From Monarcha castaneiventris obscurior (lineage: Eukaryota > Chordata > Aves > Passeriformes > Monarchidae): a DNA stretch of 64,000 nucleotides. The notes under the pieces were generated by a model. That model was not told the DNA's origin, did no database searches, and saw only the letters and a list, made by a program, of their open reading frames with translations. Both the position numbers and the translations under genes were made by a program. Of this stretch, positions 54,601 through 64,000 are shown one piece after another; the stretch's first letter is position 1, and each line of letters starts with the position of its first letter. The stretch lies in contig JAMPIT010000884.1 of the NCBI GenBank assembly GCA_026261815.1, forward strand, positions 11,359,001-11,423,000, read 5' to 3'.

Positions 54601-55120
54601 CTGGAAGAGGTTGCTGGGGTCGTGTCAGAGCGCCCCCTAAAGCTTCAGGGGAGTCACTGCAGCCTCTCTGCCCAGCCAGGAGCCAACAGCATCCCCTGCC
54701 GGTTGTGGTCATAACTACACCAAGGGGGGAAAAAAATCTACTTAATGGGTGGGAAAACCATCTGTTACTGTGTTGTTGCTGTTGTCTGTTCTGTTTTATG
54801 TACATCCATATTTGCCAGTAAAGAACTGTTATTCCTTTCCCCATATTTTTGCCTGGAAGCCCAGTAATTTTGAAGTTACAGTAATTCGGAGGGAGGGGGT
54901 TGTCTTTTCCATTATGGGAAGGTTCCTGCCTTCCTTGTCAGACTGTCTTTTCAACCAAGACATGGGTGTATTTCAACTTGGTGTGTTCCTTAAATACCAA
55001 ACAAAGCAGAACTGCTTCCAAATACTACCTGGAGTCATATTACCTGGAATACATTTCATATAGGAAAACGTCCCAATAACTAAATCTGGAAATCCATCAA
55101 CAGCAACTGAGTAACCTGAT
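54601..55120. other. Unassigned DNA
   Basis: No gene recognised. A short GC-rich part (54600-54710) precedes AT-rich sequence. Confidence 0.4.
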
Positions 55121-55129
55121 CTAGGGGAA

Positions 55130-55215
55130 GGTGCCTCTGACCAGGGCAGGGAGGTTGGAATGAGATGATCTCTGACGTCCCTTACAACTCAAACCATTCC
55201 ATGGCTCTGTGATCA
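55130..55215 (+). mobile_element. CR1 LINE 3' end fragment
   Basis: Contains caggagggaggttggaatgag-like wording (aggttggaatgagatgatctc), then gtcccttacaactcaaacc and ccatggctctgtgatc, the typical CR1 terminus with decayed terminal repeats, in plus orientation. Confidence 0.7.
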
Positions 55216-56934
55216 ATAAAACTGCAGCTCCATGACCTGTGCTTATGCAGCAGCTGCTATTTCAGCCCTGTACAGTAATTACTTCTTTTCCTTGAGCAAA
55301 ATTAATCCCCTGCACAATTAATGCTCACCAGAATGCTCAGGTGAGTGTGTTTGGCTCTGATGGGTGTGTTTTAGATTTATATTTATGGCTCTTAGCATCC
55401 CAGGGAGCAAATTCCCACCCTGGCAAACTTGATGATGAGGGAATCTGCAGCTCTCCAAATCACTGGCAGATTAAATTACACAGAGGGCTGCAGCTGCTGC
55501 TTAATTAGCAGGATGAGAAATCCCAGGGAAATGTTTGCCCTCTGTATGACAAAACAATGCTGTGGCTGTGGGGGAAAGTCAGTCCCTTGTGTTGGTATTT
55601 CAAATTCCCTCTAATGCTTCAGACCTGATGCCTGACCTGGAGCTTCAGAAACCACCCTGGAGAGAGAATGGGGAAAAAGGAAAGCACCTCAGAATGCTTG
55701 GAACAGCTAATTTCAAGCAGAATTGGACTAACAAGATTTTTCCTTTAAATCAACACACCTTTCTTTTATAAACCTATTTTATTGTGCAACTAAGAGAGAG
55801 AAATGAATGCTCCAGACCTCCTACCCAAATGAGCTCAAACTCAATGTGTGCTTAGATCTCATCTGCACAGTCCTGGCAGCTCCAGAAAAAACAGTACAGG
55901 AAAACACTAGAAAGTGTTTCACTGCAATAGTTATACTTGAGTCTTTATTCTCAAGTATATAATTATTTCTTCTTCTGATTAATATATTTTGCTATGCATT
56001 AACAATATGGGGGTTTTCTTACCTCATTTCTTTAGAAACCCTCTTATCTACACAGTCATTTCCCTCCTTTTAACTTTTCCAGATAATTTCTTTAGTCACT
56101 GGACAAGATTTGCATTTCATCTGCATGGAATGAATGGCATTTCCTTGTGAAGAAGTTTTGCCTCATCATTATGAGGATGCCCTTGTCTTAGTGACAACCT
56201 GAAACAAGAGTGTACATGGGGGGACACCTGAGCAGTGCAGCAGCCTGAGATACTAAGAATTAGTGGTCCCTGCATCCAGCCTTTTCTCAGGAAACATTGC
56301 ACTAGAACATCTGCCTGCATGGGAAGAAATCAATCCAGTCTCATTGTATGGCTGAGTTTCAGTGGAAAAAAAAAACAATTTAGGGTGGGGCTTAATGAAG
56401 ATCCTAGTTAAGGCCCTCTATGAAATAATTTGTTTCCTGCTTGTTATCTGGAATTCCTATGAAAACAACTCAGATTAAGTAAAATTTTTCTGTTTTGAGA
56501 AGACACGAAGGCCATAAAAGAGACCCTGTACCATATATTTTTTTCCTATTTTCTCTAATTGAATGCTTTCTCTTTTTATTTTATGACCTCCAGCTTCTTC
56601 AAGATAGAAGACAGATAAACTCTCTTACAAAGTGAGATTAGTTCATGTGTAGCTGAAAGCTGGAGCGAATACGCTTCCTATTACTTTTCTCAAAGGTACC
56701 ACACCAAAACAGGTTTTTTTTTTTCTAGTCAGCTGCAATAAAGAAATCTGTTACACTGGCAGCAGCAGTCATTCATTTTTCTATCTGTAGAACAGGGAGA
56801 CAACATAATATACAGCATCCTACACATCCTCCTGCTGAGGATAATCTTGGCTTGCTCCCATAGAAATGGATGTGAGGGATATGTAGGCTTTTTCCAAGAT
56901 TAACTAATCTAGAGTTGGAGGGAGAGCTGAGTGA
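55216..56934. other. AT-rich non-coding DNA, nothing recognised
   Basis: No conserved frame or element seen. Poly-A and poly-T runs occur near 56365 and 56716. Confidence 0.45.
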
Positions 56935-57316
56935 GCAGTTTGCAAGTAACAATTTATTTGACAAACAGTGCCTGTATTTCTGTTCCTGGTTCCCTGATGC
57001 ACAGATTCAGGTTGGCATCAGGAAGAATTTCTTCACTGAAAGGGTGGAATTAGGTTGGAAAAGACCTCCAGGATCATGGAGTCCAATCTTTGACCAATCA
57101 CCACCTTGTCAACCAGACCAGAGCACTGAGTGCCATGTCCAGTCACTTTTTGAACACCTCCAGGGATGGAGATTCCACCACTTAGATGGACAGCCCCTTC
57201 TGACCACCCTTTCAGTGAAGAAATTCTTCCTGATGCCAACCTGAATCTGTGCATCAGGGAACCAGGAACAGAAATACAGGCACTGTTTGTCAAATAAATT
57301 GTTACTTGCAAACTGC
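56935..57316 (-). mobile_element. CR1 tail folded back: perfect 113-bp inverted repeat
   Basis: On the minus strand from 57316 the sequence is the end of CR1 ORF2 (RKNFFTERVV near 57220), then its 3' UTR with ggaggtgttcaaaaagtgac, ggcactcagtgct and caaagattggactcc, reaching 57048. The next 113 bases (57047-56935) are the exact reverse complement of 57204-57316. By eye I find no mismatch in the arms. The 156-bp loop is the CR1 3' UTR. The element is 5'-truncated and lacks the CR1 terminal repeat at the fold. Confidence 0.9.
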
Positions 57317-57339
57317 AAGTATCAGAATCTTATGATTCC

Positions 57340-57688
57340 ATGAGGTGAAACAACTGAAAGCAGCTGTGGAACAGTGGAATGGTGTGACCAATAGGTAAAG
57401 CTTTGTATTGGGAAGGCCTGGTAAAATCATGGCTCCGGCCTGTCACTTAGCCTAAGCAGAAATGGACTGTGGGAGAATGACTCAGCTAGAATAGAGGAAG
57501 TGTGGCTTGCTGCGTGAATGCCTTGTGCCTGCACCGTGGTGTGTGGTGGTTGGTTAAATTTGGGTTGTTGTGCCTTAAAACTATGTAAACTGACAACTGA
57601 CTAATGGCATAAAAAGGCCAGTTTTTTTGTAAATAAGGTTCCTCCTTTGCACCTGCCTGGGGACTCCTTGCTGCTCCATATTGCTACA
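57340..57688 (+). mobile_element. ERV D 5' LTR (start tentative)
   Basis: Ends ttgctaca at 57688 just before the primer-binding site. Signals include a CCAATAGG box near 57390, a TATA-like gcataaaaagg near 57608 and an AATAAG signal near 57631. The 5' start could be TGAGGTGAAAC (57340) or TGTGGAACAG (57366). No 3' copy is available for comparison. Confidence 0.65.
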
Positions 57689-57690
57689 TG

Positions 57691-57708
57691 TGGCACCCGA
57701 AATGCAGA
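57691..57708 (+). promoter_or_regulatory. ERV D primer-binding site, Lys-like
   Basis: TGGCACCCGAAATGCAGA directly follows the LTR. Its start resembles the tRNA-Lys-type TGGCGCCCGAA and differs from the Trp-like sites of ERVs A, C and F. The downstream part does not match well, so the tRNA is uncertain. Confidence 0.5.
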
Positions 57709-57899
57709 AAACAACCCTACGATGAAGAGCAGACCTCACCTGGGACCGAAGCCCCCGGGCCCCAGGAGCAGCCCTGGTCCGCGACCTGCACCGGTTCCCG
57801 CCGACCCGCCACAGCAGCCCCAGGTAGCGCCCAAGCCCACGCAAAGGACTCCGGCGGCAGCTCCAGGCAATGCATTCCTACGGTGAACTCTGGCAGCAC

Positions 57900-59495
57900 G
57901 CTTAGACAACCCGAGTGATCTCTCAGCTTCACTAGTTTACTTAAACTTCAGTGCGTTCATTCGACACTTTGAGGTGAGCTGTGATTGATAATTGGTTCTA
58001 AGCTGTCTCTTGAGCAGAAACAGACCCGAGAGACCACGTGACAGCTTTTATGAAGGCAGAACAGAGACATTTCCGATGTTAAATTACTTTCTTTCTTAGA
58101 TTGGCTTTCTACGCGTATCAAAGATCTCCTGCTAGCCAGCATTTATCACCTAGATGCTTGGCAAACGGTTGGGCAAAAGCTTTCCTATCTTGTGACCGCA
58201 GGTGATGTCTGTGCGTCCAGGCATCTAGTGACGTGGGGGATCATAATGTCAGCTCTTACAGAATCTAACGCAGGTTCGGCATCCCTGTTCTCTTGGGAAC
58301 CTGTCTCCCCCCCAACAGAGCTCTCTTCAGCAGCTGTCTCCCAGGGAGACGCATTCCTGCATAACAGCTGCCCCGCATTCCAGGCTGCCCCGCATTCCAG
58401 TCTCCCCCGGGTCCTAGAGCTCCCCACCTCCGCCCCACCCGACCCAGCCTCTGTGCTGCCTACTCCTCCCACGGCCTCTGTGCTGCCTGGCCCTCCCGGC
58501 CCCGCCTCCGCACTGCCCACTTCTCCTACAGCCTCTGCACAGCACACGGCTTGTCCCGCGGTGCCGCCCGCCCTCTCGGCACAGGCCCCCCCTGTCGCTG
58601 CGTCACCAGCCCCCGTTACAGCTGCTTTGCAAGCCCGCCCCCCCCCCCCCCCCCATCATGTCTGGCCTCCTGGCCTTGGATGCGAATATCCCTACAGCCA
58701 TGGTGAATATCAAGGCCTCTCCCGACTAGTCCCCTGCCCTCGCAGGGCCTCTGGAATGCTGCAGCTACCCCACCCCCATGTGGGCCCCTGGGCCAAGCCA
58801 CCCCCCGCCTAGGCCACACCAGGAGCTGCTGGCCAGCTCCGCTGTCCCTCTGGAGACCATTGCTTTGAATAGCTATTTGGACACGACATCTTGTAATGCC
58901 CGGGACAGGGTCCCCCCATATCTGACTGCATACCCAGTCAGCAGTCTGGGTACGAGCAGACCAGGCCTCCATCCTATAAAGATTTAGAGTACTCTGTCCT
59001 GAAGGAGTTGTGTAGGCTGGCACGAGACGTGGGTGTGACTTCTGAGCAACTCATTACATATGAACAGACATTAAGTTCTGGTTATATTCTCACTCCTGCT
59101 GACTGGAAAAATAGGATGAAGATGGTCCTGACAATGACCCAGTATCTTGTCTGGTTCTCGGACTACTGGTCTTCTTGCCTGTCTCAGGCAGGGCATCTAC
59201 AGCGGAAGGATCCCCCTGTCCTTGTGGTTCAGTTAACTGGTGAAGGTGTGTTTGAGAACGCCAGGACCCAGACAGACTATCCACGTGATGTTTATGACCT
59301 CATTGCCTGTCTTTGCACTGCAGCGCTGCGTCAGGTTCCAATGACAGACAAAGCTGCTAACATTTCTTACACCAAAGTTGAGCAGGGACCGAGCGAGCCT
59401 TACACAATTTTCATGGATAGGCTCCAGGTGGCGCTGGCCCGACAGGTGGATGATGAGGACACACGACAAAGCCTGTTACGGCAACTTGGGACTCT
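57900..59495 (+). pseudogene. gag: ERV D gag: matrix, Pro-rich domain, partial capsid
   Basis: Matrix-like sequence is seen at 58085-58260 (WLSTRIKDLLLASIYHL; WQTVGQKLSYLV). A Pro/Ala/Ser-rich region (58290-58810) includes an 18-base C run near 58640. Capsid occupies 59008-59490 (TPADWKNRMKM; ARTQTDYPRDVYD), with a major homology region VEQGPSEPYTIFMDRL near 59385-59425. Just after QSLLRQL, near 59485-59492, the sequence passes directly into dUTPase in another frame. The capsid end and nucleocapsid are deleted. No certain start codon was identified. Confidence 0.83.
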
Positions 59496-59700
59496 TTGTG
59501 TTACCTGGTGTCATCGACTCCAATTATGAATGTGAAATACAGATTATGCTCTGGACACCCATGCCACCTTGCTTTATACCCGCAAGCCAGCAACTTGCAC
59601 AGCTTGTTCCATTCTGCAGCACAGCCCCAGGTGGAAAAGGTAAGCGTGGTACTGCAGGCTTCAGAAGCACTAGCCAACCTCAAATTTTTTGGGCAAGTGC
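59488..59700 (+). pseudogene. ERV D dUTPase, C-terminal part
   Basis: The frame beginning GLFVLPGVIDSNYECEI carries dUTPase motif 3 with its Asp, then IPASQQLAQLVPF (motif 4). Motifs 1 and 2 are missing because of the deletion that joins it to capsid. The product would be inactive. Confidence 0.82.
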
Positions 59701-59998
59701 TATCACAGCAGCTCAGCCAGCCATGGTCTGCACGATTGATGGTAAGGAATTCAAAGGATTTGTTGATACTGGGGCTGATGTTTCCATTATCAAAGCTAGT
59801 GACTGGCCTAGTGATTGGTCCACGGTTGACACTGCCTCAACTCTAGCTGGGGTAGGAGAGCTTCAACACCCTTGCCAAAATACCCACCTTCACCTTGTTC
59901 GTGGCCCCGATGGGCAGACTGCATTGCACCATTCATTGCTCCAGTGCTGTGTACATTGTGGGGATGTGATGTCCTGGGACAGTTTGGAACTACTGTGA
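59701..59998 (+). pseudogene. pro: ERV D protease (retropepsin)
   Basis: This continues in frame from the dUTPase remnant. The active-site segment FVDTGADVSIIKASDWP lies near 59758-59810, and a later flap-like region follows (TLAGVGELQH). The frame ends at TGA 59996-59998. The catalytic motif is intact. Confidence 0.83.
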
Positions 59999-60086
59999 GC
60001 ATAAACACTGACTCTCGTCAAACCCTTTTTTCATAGGGACCATTGAACAGCCATTCCAAACACAAGTACTGAACACATGTAAGCTC

Positions 60087-61281
60087 ATGTGGAGAACTGA
60101 TGACCCTGTCTGGGTCTCTCAATGGCCCCTATGTCAGGAATGGCTACAGAATCTACAGCAGCTTGTAGATGAACAGCTGTCTCTTGGACACATACAGCCA
60201 TCCTCTAGCCCTTGGAACGCTCCTATATTCTGCATTCCCAAGAAAAGTGGTAAATGGCGACTGTTGCAGGACTTGAGCGCAGTGAATGTGGTCATTGAAC
60301 CCATGGGTGCCTTGCAACCTGGACTTCCCTCTCCTGCGATGATACCTCTAGATTGGCTCCTAATTGTCACAGACTTAAAAGACTGCTTTTTTACCATTCC
60401 CTTACACCCTGATGATGCACCTCGTTTTGCTTTTTCAGTGCCACCCTGAACCATGCACAGACAATGAAAAGGTATCACTGGACAGTTTTGCCACAAGGCA
60501 TGTGCAACAGCCCAACTACATGCCAGAGAGTGGTGAATCTTAGTCTGTGACCTGTGCATTGCCAATTTCCTGAAGCGACCGTGTACCACTACATGGATGA
60601 TATTTTACTTGCAGCTAAAGATCCTTCTGTTTTGTGTTCCATACAGGTGGCTGTCATTCAGGCAGTTCAAGCAGCTGGCTTAGTGGTTGCACCTGAGAAA
60701 GTGCAGCAGCAGGCCCCATGGCATTACCTAGGGTGGAAAATTACTCAGCAGACTATTTGCCCTCAGCCTGTAAAGCTTTCTGTTAAGGATAACCTGACCT
60801 TGAATGATTCGCAGAAATTGTTAGGCTCCTTGAACTGGTTATGTCCCATTCTAGGTTTATCCACAGAGCTTTTGCACTCCGTTTGCTTTACTCAGGGGTG
60901 ATCCAAATCTCAATTCTCCCCGACAGCTGACTCCTGAGGCTAAAAAAGCCCTAGATTGTTGTGCTCAGGCTCTGGAAAGTTGTCAGTGCTGGAGATGGGA
61001 CTCTGATGAACCTGTTTCTCTTGCTATAGTGGCTAGCAAGTTTCAATCCTTTGCTGTCTTGTTTCAGTGGTTTCCTGATGACTGATCCCTTGCATGTGCT
61101 GGACTGGCTATTTTTACCTCACACAGCAACAAAAACTGTATGGACTGTCCGTGACATGTTTGCGCAGCTAATCATGAAAGGCCGTGAGCAGCTGCAGACA
61201 CCCAATGGCCATGATCCACATGTGATCTATGTATCTGTGAACAAAGAAAACTTGCCATGGTTGTTTGTCGGAGGACACTAA
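60087..61281 (+). pseudogene. pol: ERV D reverse transcriptase
   Basis: Frame 60087-60449 covers fingers and palm ([21 protein letters not shown]; first Asp in [14 protein letters not shown]). A stop and frameshift follow. Frame 60554-60901 has VYHYMDDILLAAKD (YMDD near 60585-60603) and VVAPEKVQQQAPWHYLG. After another frameshift, 61051-61281 gives the connection domain (VLDWLFLPHTATKT). All catalytic Asp residues survive, but the frame is broken at least twice. Confidence 0.88.
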
Positions 61282-61314
61282 CTTCAGCTTGCACTTGCAG
61301 ACTTTTCAGGACAA

Positions 61315-61878
61315 TTGTCTTTCCACTACCCTTCACATCGCCTGTGGACGGATGTGGGTAGCCTCCCCTTATATGCAAAACGCCGCTGCAGCATGACTCC
61401 CGTTGACGGAATGACAGTTTTTATGGATGCATCCAGCAGAACCAGCAAAGCTGCAGTAGTATGGCATGAGGGTGACTCTGCCCGATGGCATAAAAGGGTT
61501 CTGACAGTGAAAAATGCTTCAGTGCAAATCCTAGAGTTAGCTGCTATCTGCTATGCTTTTCAGTTGTTTTCACAGGAACTGCTCAACATTGTAACTGATT
61601 ATGCTGCTAATGTAGTTGTTCGTTTGGAATCTTCACACTTGCGCTATGTAGACAACCCAATTTTATTTGCAGAGCTGCGTACACTGTGGCTTTTGATAAA
61701 CAACTGGCAGCATGACTTTTATATGCTTCATGTCTGTTCTCATACAGGTTTACCTGGACCTATCATGGAAGGTAATACTTGTGCTGATCTTACTGTCATG
61801 CCAACTGTTGTACCTAATAAGTTTGCTCAGGCTAAGGTGTCTCATGACTTCTTTCATCAGAACTCACGCTCTTTATGA
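61315..61878 (+). pseudogene. pol: ERV D RNase H (188-codon open frame)
   Basis: The four acidic positions are in order: VFMDASSRTSKAAVVW near 61420 (Asp), QILELAAICYAF near 61527 (Glu), NIVTDYAANVV near 61590 (Asp) and GNTCADLTV near 61775 (Asp). HVCSHT lies before the last. The end of the frame (KVSHDFFHQNSRSL) is the start of the integrase zinc domain. A TGA at 61876-61878 terminates it. Confidence 0.85.
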
Positions 61879-62540
61879 AAGCAATTCCACCTGACTGCCT
61901 CGCAAGCTCGAGACATTCTGCTTTCCTGCCCCTCTTGCCGTGGAATTGCTCCTGCTCCTTTTATCAGAAGGTGTCAATCCTCAAGGCCTAACTGCTAATT
62001 CTGTCTGGCTGAATGATTTTACTCATGTTCCAGAATCTGGTCGTTTGAAGTATGTTCATGTAACTGTTGATACTTTCTTGCATTTTTTGATGGCAACTGC
62101 CCACATGGGAGAAAAGGCTCATGATGTTACTCGGTAGTGGCTCACAATCTTTGCTACTTTGGGCCTCCCAGACACTATAAAGACTGACAACAGCCCTGCT
62201 CATGGGTCTGAGAGGACTCGCCAGTTCTTACAGCAATGGGGTATCTCCCACAGCACAGGTATCCCTCACTCTCCCACTGGTCAAGCGATTGCTGAACGTG
62301 CCCACAGAACACTGAAAACTGCTTCAGAAACAAAAGAATGGGGAGTTGGAGTGCCCACATGATAGGTTAGCAAAAGGCCTGTATGTTCTCAATTTCCTGA
62401 ATTGAGATGCAGCTGGCAAAACAGCATGCAAAAGGCAATATTCTTTTGATACAAAGGCTCGTCCCAGGCCTCCGGTGATGGTAAAGGACCCAGTAACAGG
62501 GCAGTGGGCAGGACCTTTAGACTTGTTAATGTGAGGAAGG
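61850..62540 (+). pseudogene. pol: ERV D integrase
   Basis: The zinc-domain Cys pair (SCPSC) lies near 61925. Core motifs are VWLNDFTH near 62005 (first Asp), IKTDNSPAHGSERTRQFL near 62180 (second Asp) and PTGQAIAERAHRTLK near 62275-62320 (Glu). All three catalytic positions remain, but stops separate 61940-62137 from 62159-62362 and the C-terminal domain is frame-broken (GYACVSTG-like wording near 62540). Confidence 0.85.
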
Positions 62541-62920
62541 GGTTATGCTTGTGTCTCCACAGGTCACCATGTGAAATGGGTTCCTTCATGGTGTGTGCGA
62601 CCATTTGTTGCATCATCCTGATTGGCAAAGGCACTGTGAGTGTTGTACCCCCTACACTGGATGGTGCAAACATATGGATCACCCTTGCCAATGCTATGCA
62701 CACTGATGCTATGTGCATCTCTGTGACAACTCCTAATGATCCTTTTCACACGTGCTTGGTAGGGGTACCCATTGACAAGAATCGCTTTGGTAAGCTGTAT
62801 AATGAAAGCGTGCAGCAAAACTGCAAGGCCCCAGGTATATTGCAGCCTATGTGGTGGTGCCAGGACCCTGGCGGAAGACCACAGGACAGGATGAGACATG
62901 GTATAACTTAGAACCTCTGT
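62504..62920 (+). pseudogene. env: ERV D env, N-terminal part
   Basis: The frame 62504-62911 contains a hydrophobic signal-like stretch (FMVCATICCIILIGKG), then ANIWITLANAMHTDAMCISV and PFHTCLVGVPIDKNRFG. This matches the start of ERV C env. It overlaps the end of pol. Sequence is lost near 62920 at the junction with ERV E, so the rest of the surface subunit and the transmembrane subunit are absent. Confidence 0.78.
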
Positions 62921-62924
62921 TAAG

Positions 62925-63479
62925 CAGACCACACTCTATCATAGGTTTATCTGGGCCCACAACTTCAACCCAACATGCCATCGGGTTTTCCGGTATCCAG
63001 TCTCTATGATGTGGTAGCAGAAACAATTGTGCAGGAGCCATTCCTTTGTATAAAAACCAAGGGGGCTTATTGCATGAAAGAGTCACAAAACCTTCATCTT
63101 GAGGGCCAACGGTTTGGACTTCTGGAGTAACATAAAGTTTGTCTGGCCCATAAAGTCCATTTTCTGTAACTAAAATGTCTCTTGGGCCATCTGGGGGCCC
63201 AAATTGCCCTGTGGGGATTTTATACATGCCCTAATTATCAAACTGAATAGAAAGGGCACTCACCAGCTGCTGTTGGGTGCACACCTGGACCTGTTGGGAT
63301 GCCTCGGAGACTTGGAGCTTGTGGTCCGCATAGGTGGAGTCAGGAATTATTTCCGAAGCCTCGGGATAGCAGGCAAGGCAGGGCAAGGCGGCTTGGCATT
63401 TGAAAGCACAGCGCTTGGGTCCCCATTTTTTGAGTGGCGGTGGGGGAATTGACAGATTGGACAGTTCGATTGTGGGCAT
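62925..63479 (-). pseudogene. ERV E pro region with dUTPase-like domain lacking key motifs
   Basis: The minus-strand frame 63479-62925 is shifted from gag, as expected for a pro frame. It is open except for one stop at 63233-63231. The layout is dUTPase-like (YKIPTGQFGPPDG; then VTLSCNKPPWFLYKGMAPAQLFLLP), but the GRSS motif and the Asp-bearing motif 3 are not recognisable. The protease approach (VEVVGPDKPMIECGL) follows, and the frame is cut before the DTGA active site by the junction with ERV D. The dUTPase identity is inferred from layout only. Confidence 0.55.
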
Positions 63480-64000
63480 CCCAATGGTTGATGACAGTCC
63501 TTGGCTACCTGGCAGTCTTTAAGAAAATGTCCAAACTGCCCACAATTAAAGCATCTTTGCTGTTCCTTGGGTGATGCCACCAAGGCTTCAGCCACCCCTT
63601 TTGAAACTGCTACTGCTATAGTGTGTTCTGTGGATGTCAGTTTGGTACAGGCTTCAATCATCTGATCTATTTTGGGGTCAGGGTCTAGAGGCAGGGCCCT
63701 TAGAATTTTTTTACAGTCTGCATTTGAATTGGCTATTGCCAAACTGCGTAAAATCTCTTTGCGGGCTTCTGCATTCTCGACCTGCCTTTCAATAGAGCTC
63801 TTTAAATGATCTATAAACTTATTAAAAGACTCTTCTATACCTTGTCTAACATCCGAAAAGTTCAAAGTGGGGGTGGCATCATCTGGGGTTTGAAGCAGGG
63901 CTGCCTCTGCTACCTTTTTAATATCTCCAAGGACAGCCTCAGGTATGTCTTGGTCTTGGTCTTGGGGCCGCTGAAAGTCACCCTCTCCACATAGATGTTC
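63347..64000 (-). pseudogene. gag: ERV E gag: capsid C-terminal part and nucleocapsid
   Basis: The frame is open from the window edge to 63347. It has AVLGDIKKVAEAALLQ near 63915-63960, a major homology region VRQGIEESFNKFIDHL near 63800-63850, and AIANSNADCKKILRALPL near 63690-63740. One zinc knuckle, CFNCGQFGHFLKDC, lies near 63515-63556. The second knuckle is degraded (CPICQFPHRHSKNG lacks the last Cys). A partial gene; the upstream part is outside the window. Confidence 0.85.

Larger units (their letters stand above)
57340..62920 (+). mobile_element. ERV D: class II provirus, 3' end missing
   Basis: Plus-strand order: 5' LTR (about 57340-57688), PBS (57691), gag, dUTPase-protease, RT, RNase H, integrase, env start. 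A deletion fuses capsid to dUTPase and removes nucleocapsid. The element stops near 62920 in env, where the minus-strand ERV E begins, and no 3' LTR is present. It is related to ERV C (pol and env blocks align) but has a different primer-binding site. Confidence 0.88.
62925..64000 (-). mobile_element. ERV E: class II provirus fragment, continues past the window
   Basis: The minus strand, from the window edge leftwards, carries the capsid end, nucleocapsid, a dUTPase-like pro region and the protease approach. It is truncated near 62925, where ERV D env lies tail to tail. It is a different lineage from ERVs C, D and F (different capsid, NC and pro wording). The 5' LTR and early gag should lie beyond 64000. 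Confidence 0.83.

Noticed and set aside
57647..57918. Pro-rich frames after the ERV D LTR as the true gag start
   Set aside because: They begin inside the LTR or PBS and do not lead in frame into the matrix-like sequence at 58085, so they are probably leader sequence.
1..64000. tRNA, rRNA and other structural RNA genes
   Set aside because: I saw no cloverleaf or rRNA-like segment. The tRNA-like matches are the retroviral primer-binding sites only.

Overview
The window looks like a gene-poor, repeat-dense stretch of a bird genome. The avian signature comes from several CR1 LINE tails (1254-1372, 5210-5860, 55130-55215, 56935-57316), class II endogenous retroviruses (ERVs) whose primer-binding sites resemble the tRNA-Trp type used by avian retroviruses, and a class III ERVL pol fragment. 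I found no convincing host protein-coding gene and no structural RNA gene. Every conserved reading frame I can assign is a broken retroviral gag, pro/dUTPase, pol or env, or a CR1 tail. Such density of ERVs and complex satellite would suit a W chromosome, another sex- or germline-limited chromosome, or pericentromeric heterochromatin. That assignment is inference.

Layout. 1-9060: AT-rich non-coding DNA with one solo LTR (377-1019, 6-bp target-site duplication) and two CR1 fragments. 9062-15805: degenerate CCTTG-type arrays, an ERVL pol fragment on the minus strand, and the first copy of a complex non-viral repeat. 15820-17839: the 5' half of an ERV (A, minus strand). 17840-24690: AT-rich DNA with two minus-strand LTR-like blocks. 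24700-27789: ERV B (plus strand), a pol relic with a 3' LTR. 27790-38520: the second and third copies of the complex repeat, CCTTG/CAAGG arrays that switch strand, a CpG-rich block near 30.3-32.3 kb, and two LTRs (28173-28875 and 36546-36972) whose insertion can be read against uninserted paralogous copies.

38520-45803: ERV C (minus strand), the most complete provirus, with both LTRs, gag, dUTPase, protease, reverse transcriptase (RT), RNase H, integrase and an env stub. 45829-47420: another LTR-like block and CAAGG arrays. 47497-52990: ERV F (plus strand), two LTRs of the same family as A, gag and a deleted pol with a younger solo LTR (50826-51472) nested inside. 53000-57340: unassigned DNA, an LTR-like block, a CR1 end, and a CR1 tail folded back as a perfect 113-bp inverted repeat. 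57340-62920: ERV D (plus strand), in which a deletion joins capsid to dUTPase. 62925-64000: ERV E (minus strand), joined tail to tail with D and running off the window.

The retroviral genes do not form a working system. Each provirus carries frameshifts, stops or deletions. The less ordinary content is the composite satellite: CCTTG-type arrays that change to CAAGG at a conserved junction module, linked to a multi-kilobase non-viral unit present in direct and inverted copies, one pair almost identical.
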